A stretch of DNA of 64,000 nt from Aeromonas salmonicida subsp. salmonicida (lineage in GTDB: Bacteria; Pseudomonadota; Gammaproteobacteria; Enterobacterales; Aeromonadaceae). The notes beneath the pieces are model-generated. The model made no database searches. It was given only the letters and a program-made list of their open reading frames with translations, and was not told the DNA's origin. Each line of letters starts with the position of its first letter. Position 1 is the first letter of the stretch. Below, in pieces: positions 1 to 9,253 of the stretch. Position numbers and translations under genes: made by a program. The stretch covers positions 61,804-125,803 of the forward strand of contig NZ_LSGW01000032.1 in NCBI RefSeq assembly GCF_001643305.1, given 5' to 3'.

Positions 1-1081
1 GGCTGTTGGCCGTGTCGGCATAGTGAGACGGGCACTGCTGGCGGTGCCAGGGCTCCAGCGGCAGCGGCCAGGCGGGCTCCTGCTCGGCATCGGCGTAGGC
101 CATGGCACGACTCACCAGTCCCTTGTCCAGTCCAAACAGGGCGTTGTAACGCCCCCCCAGCGCCATGACGGCGGCGCCCGTCAGGGTGGCTGCATCTATG
201 ATGAGCGGCGCCCCGCTGTCGCTTGCCAGTTGCAGGCCGTCGGCCAGCACCAGGCGCCCCTCGGCATCCGTGTTGACGATCTCGACCGTGGTGCCGTTCT
301 TGTAGGTGAGGATGTCACCCAGCTTGTAGGCATGGCCGGAAACCAGATTCTCGGCGCAACAGAGGATGAGCTTCACCCGCTTGTCGAGGCCGCGCAGTAT
401 GGCCAGCGCCAGAGCACCGGTCACTATGGCCGCCCCCCCCATGTCATGCTTCATGGTGAGCATGCCCTGGGAGGTTTTCATGGAGTAGCCACCGGAGTCG
501 AAGGTGATGCCCTTGCCCACAAGGGCCGCCGCCACCGGGGCATTACGATCTCCGGTCGGGTTGTAGTCCAGCTCCAGCAGCACGGGCTCGCGATCGCTGC
601 CACGGCCAACCTGATAGAGACCGACCCAGCCAGCCTGTTGCAACGCCTCTCCTTTCAGGATGCGATGACTGATCCTGTCCGGCGCCAGCTCGGTGATAAA
701 GGCTGCCGCCTCCACCGCCAGCTCCAGCGGCCCCAGTTGCTCCGGGGTGGCATTGGTCATCTCGCGCACCCAACGTCCGCACAACCAGCGCGCCTCCAGC
801 TCCTCCCTGTCCTCTTCGGACGAGGTGGCCCATTGCAGCTCGACTTCGGCCTTGGGGGTCTGCAGCCCCTGGGCAAAGGCCCACTGCTGCTCGCGCTCCC
901 AATGACCGGCCAGGGCCACTTTCTGGATCCCCTGGCTGCACAGGCGACGCGCCGCCTGCTGGATATCGATCAGCGGCGTAGCGGTCACCAGATGGATCAC
1001 CATGCCATCGGCACGGTGAGAGAGCAGCGCCCCCTCCCCCCACTCGGCGGTAGCAAACTCACGGCTTAACCAGATGTTCAT
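1..1081 (-). CDS. pepB: Peptidase B, second tandem copy (3' end cut by window)
   Basis: M17 leucyl-aminopeptidase-family enzyme, a cytosolic two-metal exopeptidase. The start ATG (MNIWLSREF) has a GGAGGT ribosome site. About 360 codons are visible and the frame stays open to base 1. Metal-site blocks are present: VGKGITFDSGGYSMK, then KHDMGGAA, then NTDAEGRLVLADGL. The later conserved block with WPLPL and ADTANS is also intact, unlike in the neighbouring copy. Only 37 bp separate it from the upstream paralogue (1119-2291). That spacer reads as a short relic of the same C-terminus (RLQEV), as expected from tandem duplication. E. coli PepB is 427 residues, so roughly 65 residues lie outside the window. 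Confidence 0.9.
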   Translation of the reverse strand, partial: MNIWLSREFATAEWGEGALLSHRADGMVIHLVTATPLIDIQQAARRLCSQGIQKVALAGHWEREQQWAFAQGLQTPKAEVELQWATSSEEDREELEARWLCGRWVREMTNATPEQLGPLELAVEAAAFITELAPDRISHRILKGEALQQAGWVGLYQVGRGSDREPVLLELDYNPTGDRNAPVAAALVGKGITFDSGGYSMKTSQGMLTMKHDMGGAAIVTGALALAILRGLDKRVKLILCCAENLVSGHAYKLGDILTYKNGTTVEIVNTDAEGRLVLADGLQLASDSGAPLIIDAATLTGAAVMALGGRYNALFGLDKGLVSRAMAYADAEQEPAWPLPLEPWHRQQCPSHYADTANS

Positions 1082-1118
1082 TCAAGTACCTCCTGCAACC
1101 GGCAATGAAAGCTGACCT

Positions 1119-2291
1119 TCATACATTCACCTCCTGCAGCCAGCGTGCGATAGTGCGCAGACCGTGGCCTTTGGCCCCGGTTGCCCAGAGATCATTGCCT
1201 GATTTTTGATAAGAAGCCGCCAGATCCAGGTGTACCCAACCCTTGCCCTCGTCACGCACGAAACGGGACAGGAAGGCGGCTGCCAGTGTTCGTTGCTGCT
1301 CGACTTCATCGAGAGCAAACACGGCGTTGTAGTCACGACCCAGCGCCGTCTTGGCGGCGCCGGTCAGGGTGGCAGCATCGAGAATATAGGCGGCACCACA
1401 GTCGGATGCAGCCATCAGACCGTCGGCTAGCACCAGACGCCCTTCGGCATCGGTATTCTGGATCTCGACCGAGATACCGTTCTTGTAGGTGAGAATGTCG
1501 CCGAGCTTGAAGGCATGGCCGGAGACCAGGTTTTCGGCGCAGCAGAGGATAAGTTTGACCCTTTGCTTGAGACCGCGACTGATGGCCAGCGCCAGGGCAC
1601 CGGTGACCATGGCTGCACCGCCCATGTCGGACTTCATCGGCAGCATGTTGTCAGAGGACTTCATGGAATAGCCACCGGAATCGAAGGTGATGCCCTTGCC
1701 CACCAGGGCGGCCACCACGGGGGCATTGCGATCCCCGGCCGGGTTGTAGTCGAGCTCCAGCAGCACGGGCTCTCGCTCGCTGCCACGACCTACCGACCAG
1801 ATGCCGATATGGCCGGCCTCACGCAACGCCTCACCAGCTGTGATACGGGCAGTGACCTGATCCCCACCCAGACCACGGATCAGCAGCAAGGCTGATTCCG
1901 CCAGGCTCATGGGATAAATGGCTTCCGGACAACCGTTGGTCACCTCGCGTACCCAGCGGGTCGCCTTGATCAGCGCATCCAGCTCGCGGGCATCCGACTC
2001 GCTCTGTGGGCCAAAGTCCAGCTCACGCGTCCCCTTGGCGGCGTAGAAGCCCTGGGCGAAGGCGTAACGGCGTTCCAGATCCCAATCATCACCGACCAGC
2101 TTCACCCGCTTGATGCCGCTGGACTCGAGACGGCGGGCCGCACGCTGTATGGTGCGCAAGGCGTCATCTTCCTGGGCGATAGCGCCCAGATGAATGCGGG
2201 TCTCGTCACCGTTGAAACTGAGCTGGGCACCTTCGCCCCAATGGGCGGCGGCGGCCTGGAGGGACAAGCGTATGTTCATCATGTCAGCCAT
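1119..2291 (-). CDS. pepB: Peptidase B-like protein with internal deletion
   Basis: M17 aminopeptidase paralogue, 390 residues from the chosen start MADMMNIRLS. This start aligns with the N-terminus of E. coli PepB (MTEAMKITLS) and has AAGGA 11 nt upstream. The metal-binding blocks VGKGITFDSGGYSMK, KSDMGGAA and NTDAEGRLVLADGL are all present. After DYNAVFALDEVEQQR the protein jumps straight to LAAAFLSRF. About 40 residues that carry the W-LPL and A(D/E)-x-x-N blocks in other PepB proteins are missing, yet the frame is kept. The lost part helps form the substrate pocket and subunit contacts in this family, so activity is doubtful. It lies directly 5' of a second pepB copy and is separated from the isc operon by a terminator. 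Confidence 0.85.
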   Translation of the reverse strand: MADMMNIRLSLQAAAAHWGEGAQLSFNGDETRIHLGAIAQEDDALRTIQRAARRLESSGIKRVKLVGDDWDLERRYAFAQGFYAAKGTRELDFGPQSESDARELDALIKATRWVREVTNGCPEAIYPMSLAESALLLIRGLGGDQVTARITAGEALREAGHIGIWSVGRGSEREPVLLELDYNPAGDRNAPVVAALVGKGITFDSGGYSMKSSDNMLPMKSDMGGAAMVTGALALAISRGLKQRVKLILCCAENLVSGHAFKLGDILTYKNGISVEIQNTDAEGRLVLADGLMAASDCGAAYILDAATLTGAAKTALGRDYNAVFALDEVEQQRTLAAAFLSRFVRDEGKGWVHLDLAASYQKSGNDLWATGAKGHGLRTIARWLQEVNV

Positions 2292-2350
2292 GTTCTCTTG
2301 CTTCCTTTTTATTGGCACTTTTCATTAATCAATAGGGAAATAACGAGCAC

Positions 2351-2384
2351 AAAAAAGGCCGTTCCCCTCAAGGGTCACGGCCTT
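2351..2384 (-). terminator. Terminator of the isc operon
   Basis: A perfect 8-bp stem (AAGGCCGT / ACGGCCTT) with a 14-nt loop is followed on the minus strand by a run of T. It sits 67 bp past the fdx stop and 60 bp before the first pepB start. The pepB genes therefore probably have their own promoter, unlike E. coli, where pepB follows fdx-iscX. Confidence 0.8.
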
Positions 2385-2450
2385 CACCATATCATTACTG
2401 CACCATGGGATGCTGCACGCTCAATTCACTCATGTGTAATTAAAGTGCCA

Positions 2451-2789
2451 TCAATGGCGTTCTGAAGCGAGGTTGATGGTGTACTTGGGCAGCTCCACCA
2501 CCAGATCCTCGTCTGCCAGTCTTGCCTGGCAACTGAGACGGGATTCCGGCTCCAATCCCCATGCCTTGTCCAGCATGTCATCTTCCAGCTCATCGCTCGG
2601 TTCGAGGGAGTCAAACCCTTCTCGCACCACGCAATGACAGGTGGTGCAGGCGCAGGACTTCTCGCAAGCATGCTCGATCTCGATGCCATTGCGCAGCGCC
2701 ACATCCAGGATGGTCTCGCCACTCTTGCCTTCGAGCGCGGCACCGTCCGGACAGAGCTCGGGATGGGGCAGAATAATCAGTTTTGGCAT
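2451..2789 (-). CDS. fdx: [2Fe-2S] ferredoxin of the isc system
   Basis: 112-residue adrenodoxin-type ferredoxin that supplies electrons for Fe-S assembly on IscU. Cluster ligands are seen at C42, C48, C51 ([11 protein letters not shown]) and C87 (RLSCQAR), the same positions as in E. coli Fdx. The ATG lies one base beyond the hscA stop, so the two genes are almost certainly translationally coupled. It is the last gene of the isc operon here. No iscX follows. Confidence 0.97.
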   Translation of the reverse strand: MPKLIILPHPELCPDGAALEGKSGETILDVALRNGIEIEHACEKSCACTTCHCVVREGFDSLEPSDELEDDMLDKAWGLEPESRLSCQARLADEDLVVELPKYTINLASERH

Positions 2790-2790
2790 A

Positions 2791-4638
2791 TTACACCTTG
2801 TTGACGTTTTGTCCGGTCAGCACCTTGCGGATGGAGGCGTCCATCCGGCGGGCTGCAAATTCACCACTGACAGCGTCCGCCGCCTCGATGGCATCTTTGA
2901 TTTGATTGGTTGTCCCTGCGGCGCGCACGGACAGCACATGGGTGATCGCACTGTCGATAGCAGCGCGCTCGGCGGTGCTCAGCAGCGCATCGCCATCGGC
3001 GGCCAGGGCAGCATTGAGGCTTTCGACCACTCGGTCGGCCTCCACCTGCTGCTCTGCCAGCATGCGGGCATCCATGTCTTGCTGGGCGTTGGCGATGGAG
3101 GCGCTCAGCATGGTGAGTATGTCCTCCTCCCCCAGCCCGTAGGAAGGCTTGACCTGGATCTCGGCCTGCACGCCGGAGGATTTCTCCATGGCACTGACCG
3201 ATAGCAGACCATCCGCATCCACCTGGAAGGTGACGCGAATGTGGGCGGCACCCGCCGCCATGGGGGGGATCCCGGTGAGGGTGAAACGGGCCAGAGAGCG
3301 GCAATCGGCCACCAGCTCACGCTCCCCTTGCACCACGTGGATTGCCATCGCGGTCTGGCCATCCTTGAAGGTGGTGAACTCCTGGGCGCGGGCCACCGGA
3401 ATCGTGGTATTGCGCGGTATCACCTTCTCGGCGAGGCCACCCATGGTCTCAAGGCCAAGGGAGAGCGGGATCACGTCCAGCAGCAGCATCTCGGCATCAG
3501 GCTTGTTGCCCACCAGGATATCGGCCTGGATGGCGGCGCCAATGGCGACTACCTTGTCCGGGTCGATACTGGTCAGCGGCGTGCGCTGGAAGAATTCCCC
3601 CACTCGCTCGCGTACCAGCGGCACCCGGGTAGAGCCACCGACCATCACCACCTCCAGCACTTCCACCTGCTCCAGCCCCGCATCACGCAGGGCGCGGCGA
3701 CAGGCCAGCAAGGTACGCTTGACCAGCGGAGTGATGAGTTCCTCAAACAGGTGACGGCTCACCTCCCCCTGCCAACCGGCAAAGGCACAGGGCACCAGAT
3801 CGGCATCGGTCAGGCCGTGTTTGACGGCGGCGGCCACATCCAGCAATTCGCGCTGGGTGCTGGCATCAAGCTGACCTTCAAGGCCGGCTTGTGCCTTGAT
3901 CCAGTCCGCCAGCAGGTGATCGAAATCATCGCCCCCCAGCGCCGAGTCACCACCGGTAGCCATCACTTCAAACACACCGCGGTGCAGACGAAGGATGGAG
4001 ATATCAAAGGTCCCGCCGCCGAGATCATACACTGCTATCACCCCTTCCTGACCGGAGTCGAGGCCGTAGGCAATCGCGGCGGCAGTGGGTTCGTTGAGCA
4101 GGCGCAGTACGTGCAGACCGGCCAGACGGGCCGCGTCCTTGGTACCCTGACGCTGGGCATCATCAAAATAGGCGGGCACGGTAATGACAACGCCATCCAG
4201 CTCGCCACCCAGTGCGGCGGCACCACGCTCTGCCAGTTTCTTCAGAATTTCGGCTGAAACCTGTACCGGGTTGACCAGCCCCTGACGGGTCTGCAACTGG
4301 GGCATGCCGTTGTCAGCGGCCACGAACTCATAAGGCTGCTGGCGGGTATCGATGTCGGCCAGGGCCTTGCCCATCATCCGCTTGGCGGAGACGATGGTGT
4401 TGTGCGGATCGAGTGAGGCTTCACGCTTGGCGTCAAAGCCGACACGGATAGCATCAACCTGATAGTGCACCACTGAGGGCAGCAGATCCCGACCCTGCTC
4501 ATCACAGAGGGTATCGGCGTGGCCGCTGCGCACTGCCGCGACCAGAGAATTGGTGGTGCCAAGATCGATGCCAACGGCACGTTTATGCTGATGAGGTGCG
4601 GCGCTCTGGCCGGGCTCGGCGATTTGCAGTAATGCCAT
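2791..4638 (-). CDS. hscA: Fe-S assembly chaperone HscA
   Basis: Hsp70-class chaperone, 615 residues, specialised for release of the cluster from IscU. ATPase motifs are GIDLGTTNS (23-31), [11 protein letters not shown] (182-192) and YDLGGGTFD (204-212), followed by the substrate-binding domain. Its client motif LPPVK is present in the IscU encoded in the same operon (residues 99-103). The co-chaperone HscB is encoded 28 bp upstream. Length and order match the enterobacterial operon. Confidence 0.97.
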   Translation of the reverse strand: MALLQIAEPGQSAAPHQHKRAVGIDLGTTNSLVAAVRSGHADTLCDEQGRDLLPSVVHYQVDAIRVGFDAKREASLDPHNTIVSAKRMMGKALADIDTRQQPYEFVAADNGMPQLQTRQGLVNPVQVSAEILKKLAERGAAALGGELDGVVITVPAYFDDAQRQGTKDAARLAGLHVLRLLNEPTAAAIAYGLDSGQEGVIAVYDLGGGTFDISILRLHRGVFEVMATGGDSALGGDDFDHLLADWIKAQAGLEGQLDASTQRELLDVAAAVKHGLTDADLVPCAFAGWQGEVSRHLFEELITPLVKRTLLACRRALRDAGLEQVEVLEVVMVGGSTRVPLVRERVGEFFQRTPLTSIDPDKVVAIGAAIQADILVGNKPDAEMLLLDVIPLSLGLETMGGLAEKVIPRNTTIPVARAQEFTTFKDGQTAMAIHVVQGERELVADCRSLARFTLTGIPPMAAGAAHIRVTFQVDADGLLSVSAMEKSSGVQAEIQVKPSYGLGEEDILTMLSASIANAQQDMDARMLAEQQVEADRVVESLNAALAADGDALLSTAERAAIDSAITHVLSVRAAGTTNQIKDAIEAADAVSGEFAARRMDASIRKVLTGQNVNKV

Positions 4639-4666
4639 GGGTAATCAAAATTCCAGCGTTAAAGGA

Positions 4667-5185
4667 TCAAGACTCGAACAGTGAGTCTTCGAATCGTTCC
4701 AGCTCTTCGAGGAGCTTGTCGACAAACTTGAGTTTGCGGACGCAATCAGCCGCGATCAGATCATCGCCAGCGGCAAGCGTCAGTGTCAGCTGTTGCATCA
4801 ACAGCTGGTGATCATGCCCTATTTCCTGGCGAAAATCCTTGATGGCACCCTCAGGGTCGGCTTCCCCTTTCAAGTCGGCAAGACGCTCGCGCCACTCAAG
4901 TTGTTGCATCAGGAAGCTGGTGTCTTGCAGGGTTTGCTGCTCGCCACGAATATCGGTGCCTCGCAGGGAGAGCAGATACTCGGCTCGGCGCAGGGGCGTC
5001 TTGAGGGTGGTGTAGGCATCGTTGATCTGGGCGGCTCGTTGCACCGCAACCAGTTGTTCCCGCTCGGGCGCCGTGGCAAAACGATCGGGGTGGAACTGGG
5101 TTTGCAACTGACGGTAGGTGTCCGCCAGCTTACGGGTATCGAGCTCGAAGCCTTCAACCAGCCCAAACAGCTCGAAATGATTCAT
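4667..5185 (-). CDS. hscB: Fe-S assembly co-chaperone HscB
   Basis: 172-residue J-domain protein that delivers IscU to HscA and stimulates its ATPase. The J-domain signature HPD is at residues 32-34, followed by a C-terminal helical IscU-binding domain rich in charged residues. It is preceded by a 115-bp gap from iscA, unusually long for this operon, which holds a strong hairpin (5243-5272). Confidence 0.96.
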   Translation of the reverse strand: MNHFELFGLVEGFELDTRKLADTYRQLQTQFHPDRFATAPEREQLVAVQRAAQINDAYTTLKTPLRRAEYLLSLRGTDIRGEQQTLQDTSFLMQQLEWRERLADLKGEADPEGAIKDFRQEIGHDHQLLMQQLTLTLAAGDDLIAADCVRKLKFVDKLLEELERFEDSLFES

Positions 5186-5242
5186 GCAAACCTCTTAGAC
5201 ACAGACGTTTTCACCGCCACCAAACTCGCTAAGCCGGGTGTT

Positions 5243-5272
5243 GTTGAACTGGTCGTTTTCGACCAGTTCAAC
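5243..5272 (-). other. Perfect 13-bp hairpin between iscA and hscB
   Basis: An inverted repeat, GTTGAACTGGTCG / CGACCAGTTCAAC, has a 4-nt loop and no mismatch. No T-run follows on the minus strand, so it does not look like an intrinsic terminator. Its place between the iscRSUA and hscBA-fdx halves suggests an RNA processing or 3'-end-stabilising element. That role is inference. Confidence 0.7.
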
Positions 5273-5300
5273 CGGCTGGACATCATGTATATCAAACCTG

Positions 5301-5624
5301 TCAGACACTGAAACTTTCGCCGCAACCACACTCGCCCTTGGCGTTGGGGTTATTGAACTGGAAGCCCTCATTGAGGCCTTCCTTGACGAAGTCCAGTTCG
5401 GTGCCATCCAGATGGATCAGGCTCTTGGCATCGACGATGATTCTGACACCGTTCTGCTCAAACACCTGATCTTCATCCGCCAGCTCATCGACAAACTCGA
5501 GCACATAGGCAAGACCCGAACAGCCGGTGGTCTTGACGCCGAGGCGAAGGCCTATGCCCTTGCCCCGGTTGGTCAGAAAAGAGGAAACCCGTGCCGCTGC
5601 GGCATCTGTCATGGTAATGGCCAT
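5301..5624 (-). CDS. iscA: A-type Fe-S carrier IscA
   Basis: 107-residue HesB/IscA-family protein that accepts and transfers Fe-S clusters or iron. The three conserved cysteines are C35 (TTGCSG), C99 and C101 (ECGCGESF). The gene lies 15 bp downstream of iscU and is the last gene of the proximal half of the operon before the hairpin-bearing gap. Confidence 0.97.
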   Translation of the reverse strand: MAITMTDAAAARVSSFLTNRGKGIGLRLGVKTTGCSGLAYVLEFVDELADEDQVFEQNGVRIIVDAKSLIHLDGTELDFVKEGLNEGFQFNNPNAKGECGCGESFSV

Positions 5625-5639
5625 ACTGCTCTCCTGACC

Positions 5640-6023
5640 TTAGAGACCTTTCTTCTGCTTGTAATCGGCGATGGCGGCCTTGATGGCATCCTCAGCCAGA
5701 ATGGAGCAGTGGATCTTCACCGGTGGCAGAGCCAGCTCTTCGGCGATGTCAGTGTTCTTGATGCCTGCGGCTTCGTCCAGGGTCTTGCCCTTGACCCACT
5801 CGGTCACGAGGGAGCTGGAGGCAATGGCGGAGCCACAGCCATAGGTCTTGAACTTGGCGTCTTCGATGATGCCGTCGTCGCTGATCTTCAATTGCAGCTT
5901 CATCACGTCGCCACACGCCGGAGCACCGACCATACCGGTCGCTATGTTGGGATCGTTCTTGTCGAAGCCACCTACGTTGCGGGGATTCTCGTAGTGGTCG
6001 ATTACTTTTTCACTGTAAGCCAT
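5640..6023 (-). CDS. iscU: Fe-S scaffold IscU
   Basis: 127-residue scaffold on which clusters are built. Ligand residues C37, D39, C63, H105 and C106 are all present at their E. coli positions. The HscA recognition motif LPPVK is at 99-103. It lies 41 bp after the iscS stop and shares transcription from the iscR promoter. Confidence 0.98.
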   Translation of the reverse strand: MAYSEKVIDHYENPRNVGGFDKNDPNIATGMVGAPACGDVMKLQLKISDDGIIEDAKFKTYGCGSAIASSSLVTEWVKGKTLDEAAGIKNTDIAEELALPPVKIHCSILAEDAIKAAIADYKQKKGL

Positions 6024-6064
6024 ATCTAACTCCTGCTAATTCCGTTGATCACTGATCCGATGGA

Positions 6065-7279
6065 TCAGTGATGAGCCCATTCGACCGTGTTCAGATCGAC
6101 GCCGTCTTTGTACATCTCCCACAGGGGAGACATCTCGCGCAGACGACCGATGGAGTCACGGATAAGCTTGATTGCGTAATCAATCTCTTCTTCTGTGGTA
6201 AAGCGACCCAGGCTGAAACGGATGGAGCTGTGCGCCAGCTCGTCGTTCAGGCCCAGCGCGCGAAGCACATAGGAGGGCTCCAGGCTGGCCGAGGTACAGG
6301 CAGAACCGGAAGAGACCGCCAGATCTTTCAGCGCCATGATCAGGGATTCCCCTTCCACATAAGCGAAGCTGACGTTGAGGTTGCCCGGTACACGCTGTTC
6401 CAGGTCACCGTTGATGTAGACGGCTTCAATATCCTTGATGCCATCCCACAGACGCTGACGCAGGGCCATGATGTGCTGGCCTTCGCTCGCCATCTCTTCT
6501 TTGGCGATACGGAAAGCTTCACCCATGCCAACGATCTGGTGAGTCGGCAGTGTGCCTGAACGCATGCCACGTTCGTGGCCACCACCGTGCATCTGGGCTT
6601 CCAGACGAACGCGGGGCTTGCGACGCACAAACAGGGCACCGATCCCTTTCGGGCCGTATACCTTGTGCGCAGAAACAGAGAGCAGATCAACTTTCAGCGC
6701 TTCCACATCCACCGGGATCTTGCCCACGCTCTGGACTGCGTCGACGTGCAGCAGGATCTTGCGGGAGCGGCACAGCTCGCCGATGGCGGCAATGTTTTGC
6801 ACCACGCCAATTTCGTTGTTGACGTGCATGATGCTCACCAAAATGGTGTCATCGCGCAGGGCGCCTTCGATCTGCTCCAGGGTGAACAGGCCGTTCGGCA
6901 TCGGCTCGAGGTAAGTCACCTCATAGCCTTCACGCTCCAGCTGGCGGCAAGTATCGAGTACTGCCTTGTGCTCTGTCTTGGAGGTGATGATGTGCTTGCC
7001 CTTGCCAGCATAAAAATGGGCAACGCCCTTGATGGCCAGGTTGTTGGATTCGGTCGCGCCGGAGGTAAAGACGATCTCGCGCGGGTCTGCACCGAGCAGC
7101 TCTGCCACTTGATTACGGGCCAGGTCTACCGCTTCTTCGGCTTGCCAGCCAAAGCGGTGGGAACGGGAAGCTGGATTGCCAAACAGGCCATCCATGGTGA
7201 GACACTGCATCATTTTTTCTGCGACACGCGGGTCCACCGGACAGGTTGCCGAATAATCAAGGTAAATAGGCAGTTTCAT
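6065..7279 (-). CDS. iscS: Cysteine desulfurase IscS
   Basis: PLP-dependent enzyme converting cysteine to alanine and an enzyme-bound persulfide. It supplies sulfur for Fe-S clusters, and through partners such as ThiI (also in this window) for tRNA thiolation. The start at [12 protein letters not shown] has GGAG 6 nt upstream and gives 404 residues, exactly the E. coli length. A longer frame upstream has no ribosome site. PLP lysine K206 lies in SAHKVYGP and the catalytic loop cysteine is C328 in GSACTS. Confidence 0.98.
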   Translation of the reverse strand: MKLPIYLDYSATCPVDPRVAEKMMQCLTMDGLFGNPASRSHRFGWQAEEAVDLARNQVAELLGADPREIVFTSGATESNNLAIKGVAHFYAGKGKHIITSKTEHKAVLDTCRQLEREGYEVTYLEPMPNGLFTLEQIEGALRDDTILVSIMHVNNEIGVVQNIAAIGELCRSRKILLHVDAVQSVGKIPVDVEALKVDLLSVSAHKVYGPKGIGALFVRRKPRVRLEAQMHGGGHERGMRSGTLPTHQIVGMGEAFRIAKEEMASEGQHIMALRQRLWDGIKDIEAVYINGDLEQRVPGNLNVSFAYVEGESLIMALKDLAVSSGSACTSASLEPSYVLRALGLNDELAHSSIRFSLGRFTTEEEIDYAIKLIRDSIGRLREMSPLWEMYKDGVDLNTVEWAHH

Positions 7280-7336
7280 GTTTTTCTCCGTTACAGCCAG
7301 GGTCACACATCGACCGGCTGTGGAAAGCACGTTTGT

Positions 7337-7840
7337 TTATAGTTGGACTTTCAAGCTCACATCGCCGTGTTCTACCCGATCAACCAGGGACAACACGGTT
7401 TTCATTTGTTCATCTTGCTTGCCGGCAATCCGGCGCACGTCCGCCTGACCCACCAGCTCAGCCAGGGTGATATCCCCCAGGAAACTGGAAATACGCTCGC
7501 TGAGATCACGCCACAGGGAGTGAGTGAGACACTGGGTGCCGCCGTGGCAGCCACCTTTGCCGAGACACTTGGTGGCATCAACCGACTCGTCGACTGCAGT
7601 GATCACCTGACCGACAGAGATAGCATCAGGGGTCAGACCGAGGCGATAACCACCGCCCGGACCACGCACACTGCTCACCAGACCATGCTTGCGCAGGCGG
7701 GCAAACAGTTGCTCGAGATAGGACAAGGAGATGCCCTGGCGCTCTGAAATATCAGCCAGGGGCACGGGCCCCTGCTCTGCATGCAACGCCACGTCGAGCA
7801 TGGCAGTCACAGCGTAACGTCCTTTTGAGGTCAGTCTCAT
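7337..7840 (-). CDS. iscR: Rrf2-family regulator IscR
   Basis: 167-residue [2Fe-2S] transcription factor that represses the isc operon when holo. The start at [11 protein letters not shown] matches E. coli IscR. An N-terminal winged helix is followed by the cluster ligands C92, C98, C104 and H107 ([17 protein letters not shown]). Two IscR-type binding sites lie just upstream (7886-7935), so autoregulation is very likely. The C-terminus is a little longer than in E. coli (162 residues). Confidence 0.97.
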   Translation of the reverse strand: MRLTSKGRYAVTAMLDVALHAEQGPVPLADISERQGISLSYLEQLFARLRKHGLVSSVRGPGGGYRLGLTPDAISVGQVITAVDESVDATKCLGKGGCHGGTQCLTHSLWRDLSERISSFLGDITLAELVGQADVRRIAGKQDEQMKTVLSLVDRVEHGDVSLKVQL

Positions 7841-7885
7841 ATGCCTTACCGTCTTGCGAACCAATCAATATGGGCACATGGTCAC

Positions 7886-7910
7886 ATACCCGACTAAAAC
7901 AGTCAAGTAT
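7886..7910 (-). promoter_or_regulatory. IscR type 1 binding site, proximal
   Basis: A 25-bp element fits the type 1 pattern ATAnnnGACTnnnnnAGTCnnnTAT. On the minus strand the half sites are ATACTTGACT and AGTCGGGTAT. It lies 46 bp upstream of the iscR start and abuts a second copy. In E. coli such sites bind [2Fe-2S]-IscR and mediate feedback repression. Confidence 0.8.
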
Positions 7911-7935
7911 ATGGTTGAGTAATACAGTCGGGTTT
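7911..7935 (-). promoter_or_regulatory. IscR type 1 binding site, distal
   Basis: A second 25-bp element directly adjoins the proximal one, with half sites AAACCCGACT and ACTCAACCAT on the minus strand. It matches the pattern less well than the proximal site. It reaches into the trmJ stop codon (7934-7936), so the trmJ end and the isc control region overlap. Confidence 0.65.
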
Positions 7936-8656
7936 AATCCTGCGGCTTTGGCTTCTGGATCGAGGTCAGAATGCCGCGCAAAATATTGAGTTCTATCGCT
8001 TCCGGACGGGCCCGATTGAACAGGCGGCGCAGCTTGCTCATCACCTGACCCGGGTGGTCGTCGGCAATGAAGCCTGTTTTGAGCAGAGTCTGCTCCAGAT
8101 GCTGATAAAAGCCTTCCAGCTGATGGGCGCTGGGATAATCCGCCTCGCTCTCCACCTCGGGAGCCTGATCCTGCAGCCAGCACATCCGCACTTCATAGCA
8201 GATAGTCTGTACCGCCATGGCCAGATTGAGGGAGCTGTATTCCGGATTGGCCGGAATGGCCACATGGTAGTGGCATTTCTGCAGCTCATCGTTGGTCAGG
8301 CCGGTACGTTCACGGCCAAACACCAGGGCAACCGGATGCTTCATCCCCTCCCCCACGGCTTTTTCCCCTGCTTCACGGGGATCCAGCATGGGCCAGCTCA
8401 GGGTACGGGAACGGGCACTGGTGCCGATGACCAGACCGCAGTCAGCAATGGCCTCATCCAGGGTCGATACGACACGGGCATTGGCGAGCACATCACTGGC
8501 ACCTGCAGCCAGCGCATGAGCGCTGTCATCTGGCAAGGTTTGCGGATCAACCAACACCAACCGGGTCAGCCCCATGGTCTTCATGGCTCGCGCCGCGGAT
8601 CCCATGTTGCCTGTGTGAGAGATGTTTACCAAAACGATACGAATCTGATCCAACAT
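7934..8656 (-). CDS. trmJ: tRNA (cytidine/uridine-2'-O-)-methyltransferase TrmJ
   Basis: SPOUT-class methyltransferase for position 32 of tRNAs, 240 residues against 246 in E. coli. Recognisable segments are [20 protein letters not shown] at the N-terminus, [14 protein letters not shown], and [15 protein letters not shown], which belongs to the SAM-binding trefoil knot. The C-terminus [19 protein letters not shown] also matches. It sits immediately upstream of iscR, as in enterobacteria. Confidence 0.96.
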   Translation of the reverse strand: MLDQIRIVLVNISHTGNMGSAARAMKTMGLTRLVLVDPQTLPDDSAHALAAGASDVLANARVVSTLDEAIADCGLVIGTSARSRTLSWPMLDPREAGEKAVGEGMKHPVALVFGRERTGLTNDELQKCHYHVAIPANPEYSSLNLAMAVQTICYEVRMCWLQDQAPEVESEADYPSAHQLEGFYQHLEQTLLKTGFIADDHPGQVMSKLRRLFNRARPEAIELNILRGILTSIQKPKPQD

Positions 8657-8836
8657 GCCCAGTCAATCTTCAGTCAAAAATGGCGCGCAATTGTAACATA
8701 GCCAATCGCTATTTTGGCACCGTAAATGGCGTCCCATTTCACAACAAAACCGTCATTTTGTAGAACAAAGCATCATTAGCCAACCGGGGAGGCTGGCTAA
8801 ACTTGGAGGATGGAGAAGGAAACGAGTGGAGGCGAC

Positions 8837-9253
8837 ATGTGCCCACGCTGGCTTTATGAGAGGTTGCCTGCCTGCTATCTGTTGACGGCGGTCGGCATGA
8901 TCATGCTCACCGACTCCCCTTTGCTCTGGCTGGCAGGTGCCTTGCTGTTTGTGGCTGGTGCGGCAAGCTGGATGATGCGCTCCAGCTATCGGCGTACCGA
9001 CCTGGTCATCTTTCCGACCAAGCGCTGGTTCCAGCCGGAATGGCTCTACGAGGCTCAGCCTTTTATCTGGCTGGCGCTGGGGTTGCTGCTCTCTCACCTC
9101 CCCGACGCCATGGCCCTGGTGGCCTTGCTTCCTTGTGCCTGGGCATGCCGCTGCCTGTGGGTTCGCAGTCACTACCGCCACCATGCCGCTGGCCTGGCTT
9201 CACACCTGAGACGGGATCCCGCCCGTCGGCGCAGGGTGCGACTCCTGCGCTGA
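8837..9253 (+). CDS. Small hypothetical membrane protein
   Basis: About 138 residues from MCPRWLYERL, which has GGAGG 4 nt upstream. The in-frame upstream ATG at 8810 has no spacing to its ribosome site. Two or three hydrophobic segments are visible, around LLTAVGMIMLTDSPLLWLAG and in FIWLALGLLL, with an Arg-rich C-terminal tail. I do not recognise the family. Its 3' end overlaps the convergent ubiT gene by 54 bp, so the true end or the reality of the last codons is less certain. Confidence 0.6.
   Translation: MCPRWLYERLPACYLLTAVGMIMLTDSPLLWLAGALLFVAGAASWMMRSSYRRTDLVIFPTKRWFQPEWLYEAQPFIWLALGLLLSHLPDAMALVALLPCAWACRCLWVRSHYRHHAAGLASHLRRDPARRRRVRLLR

Noticed and set aside
5195..5407. 70-residue ORF across the iscA-hscB gap
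   Set aside because: Begins inside iscA in another frame and runs through the perfect hairpin; no ribosome site.
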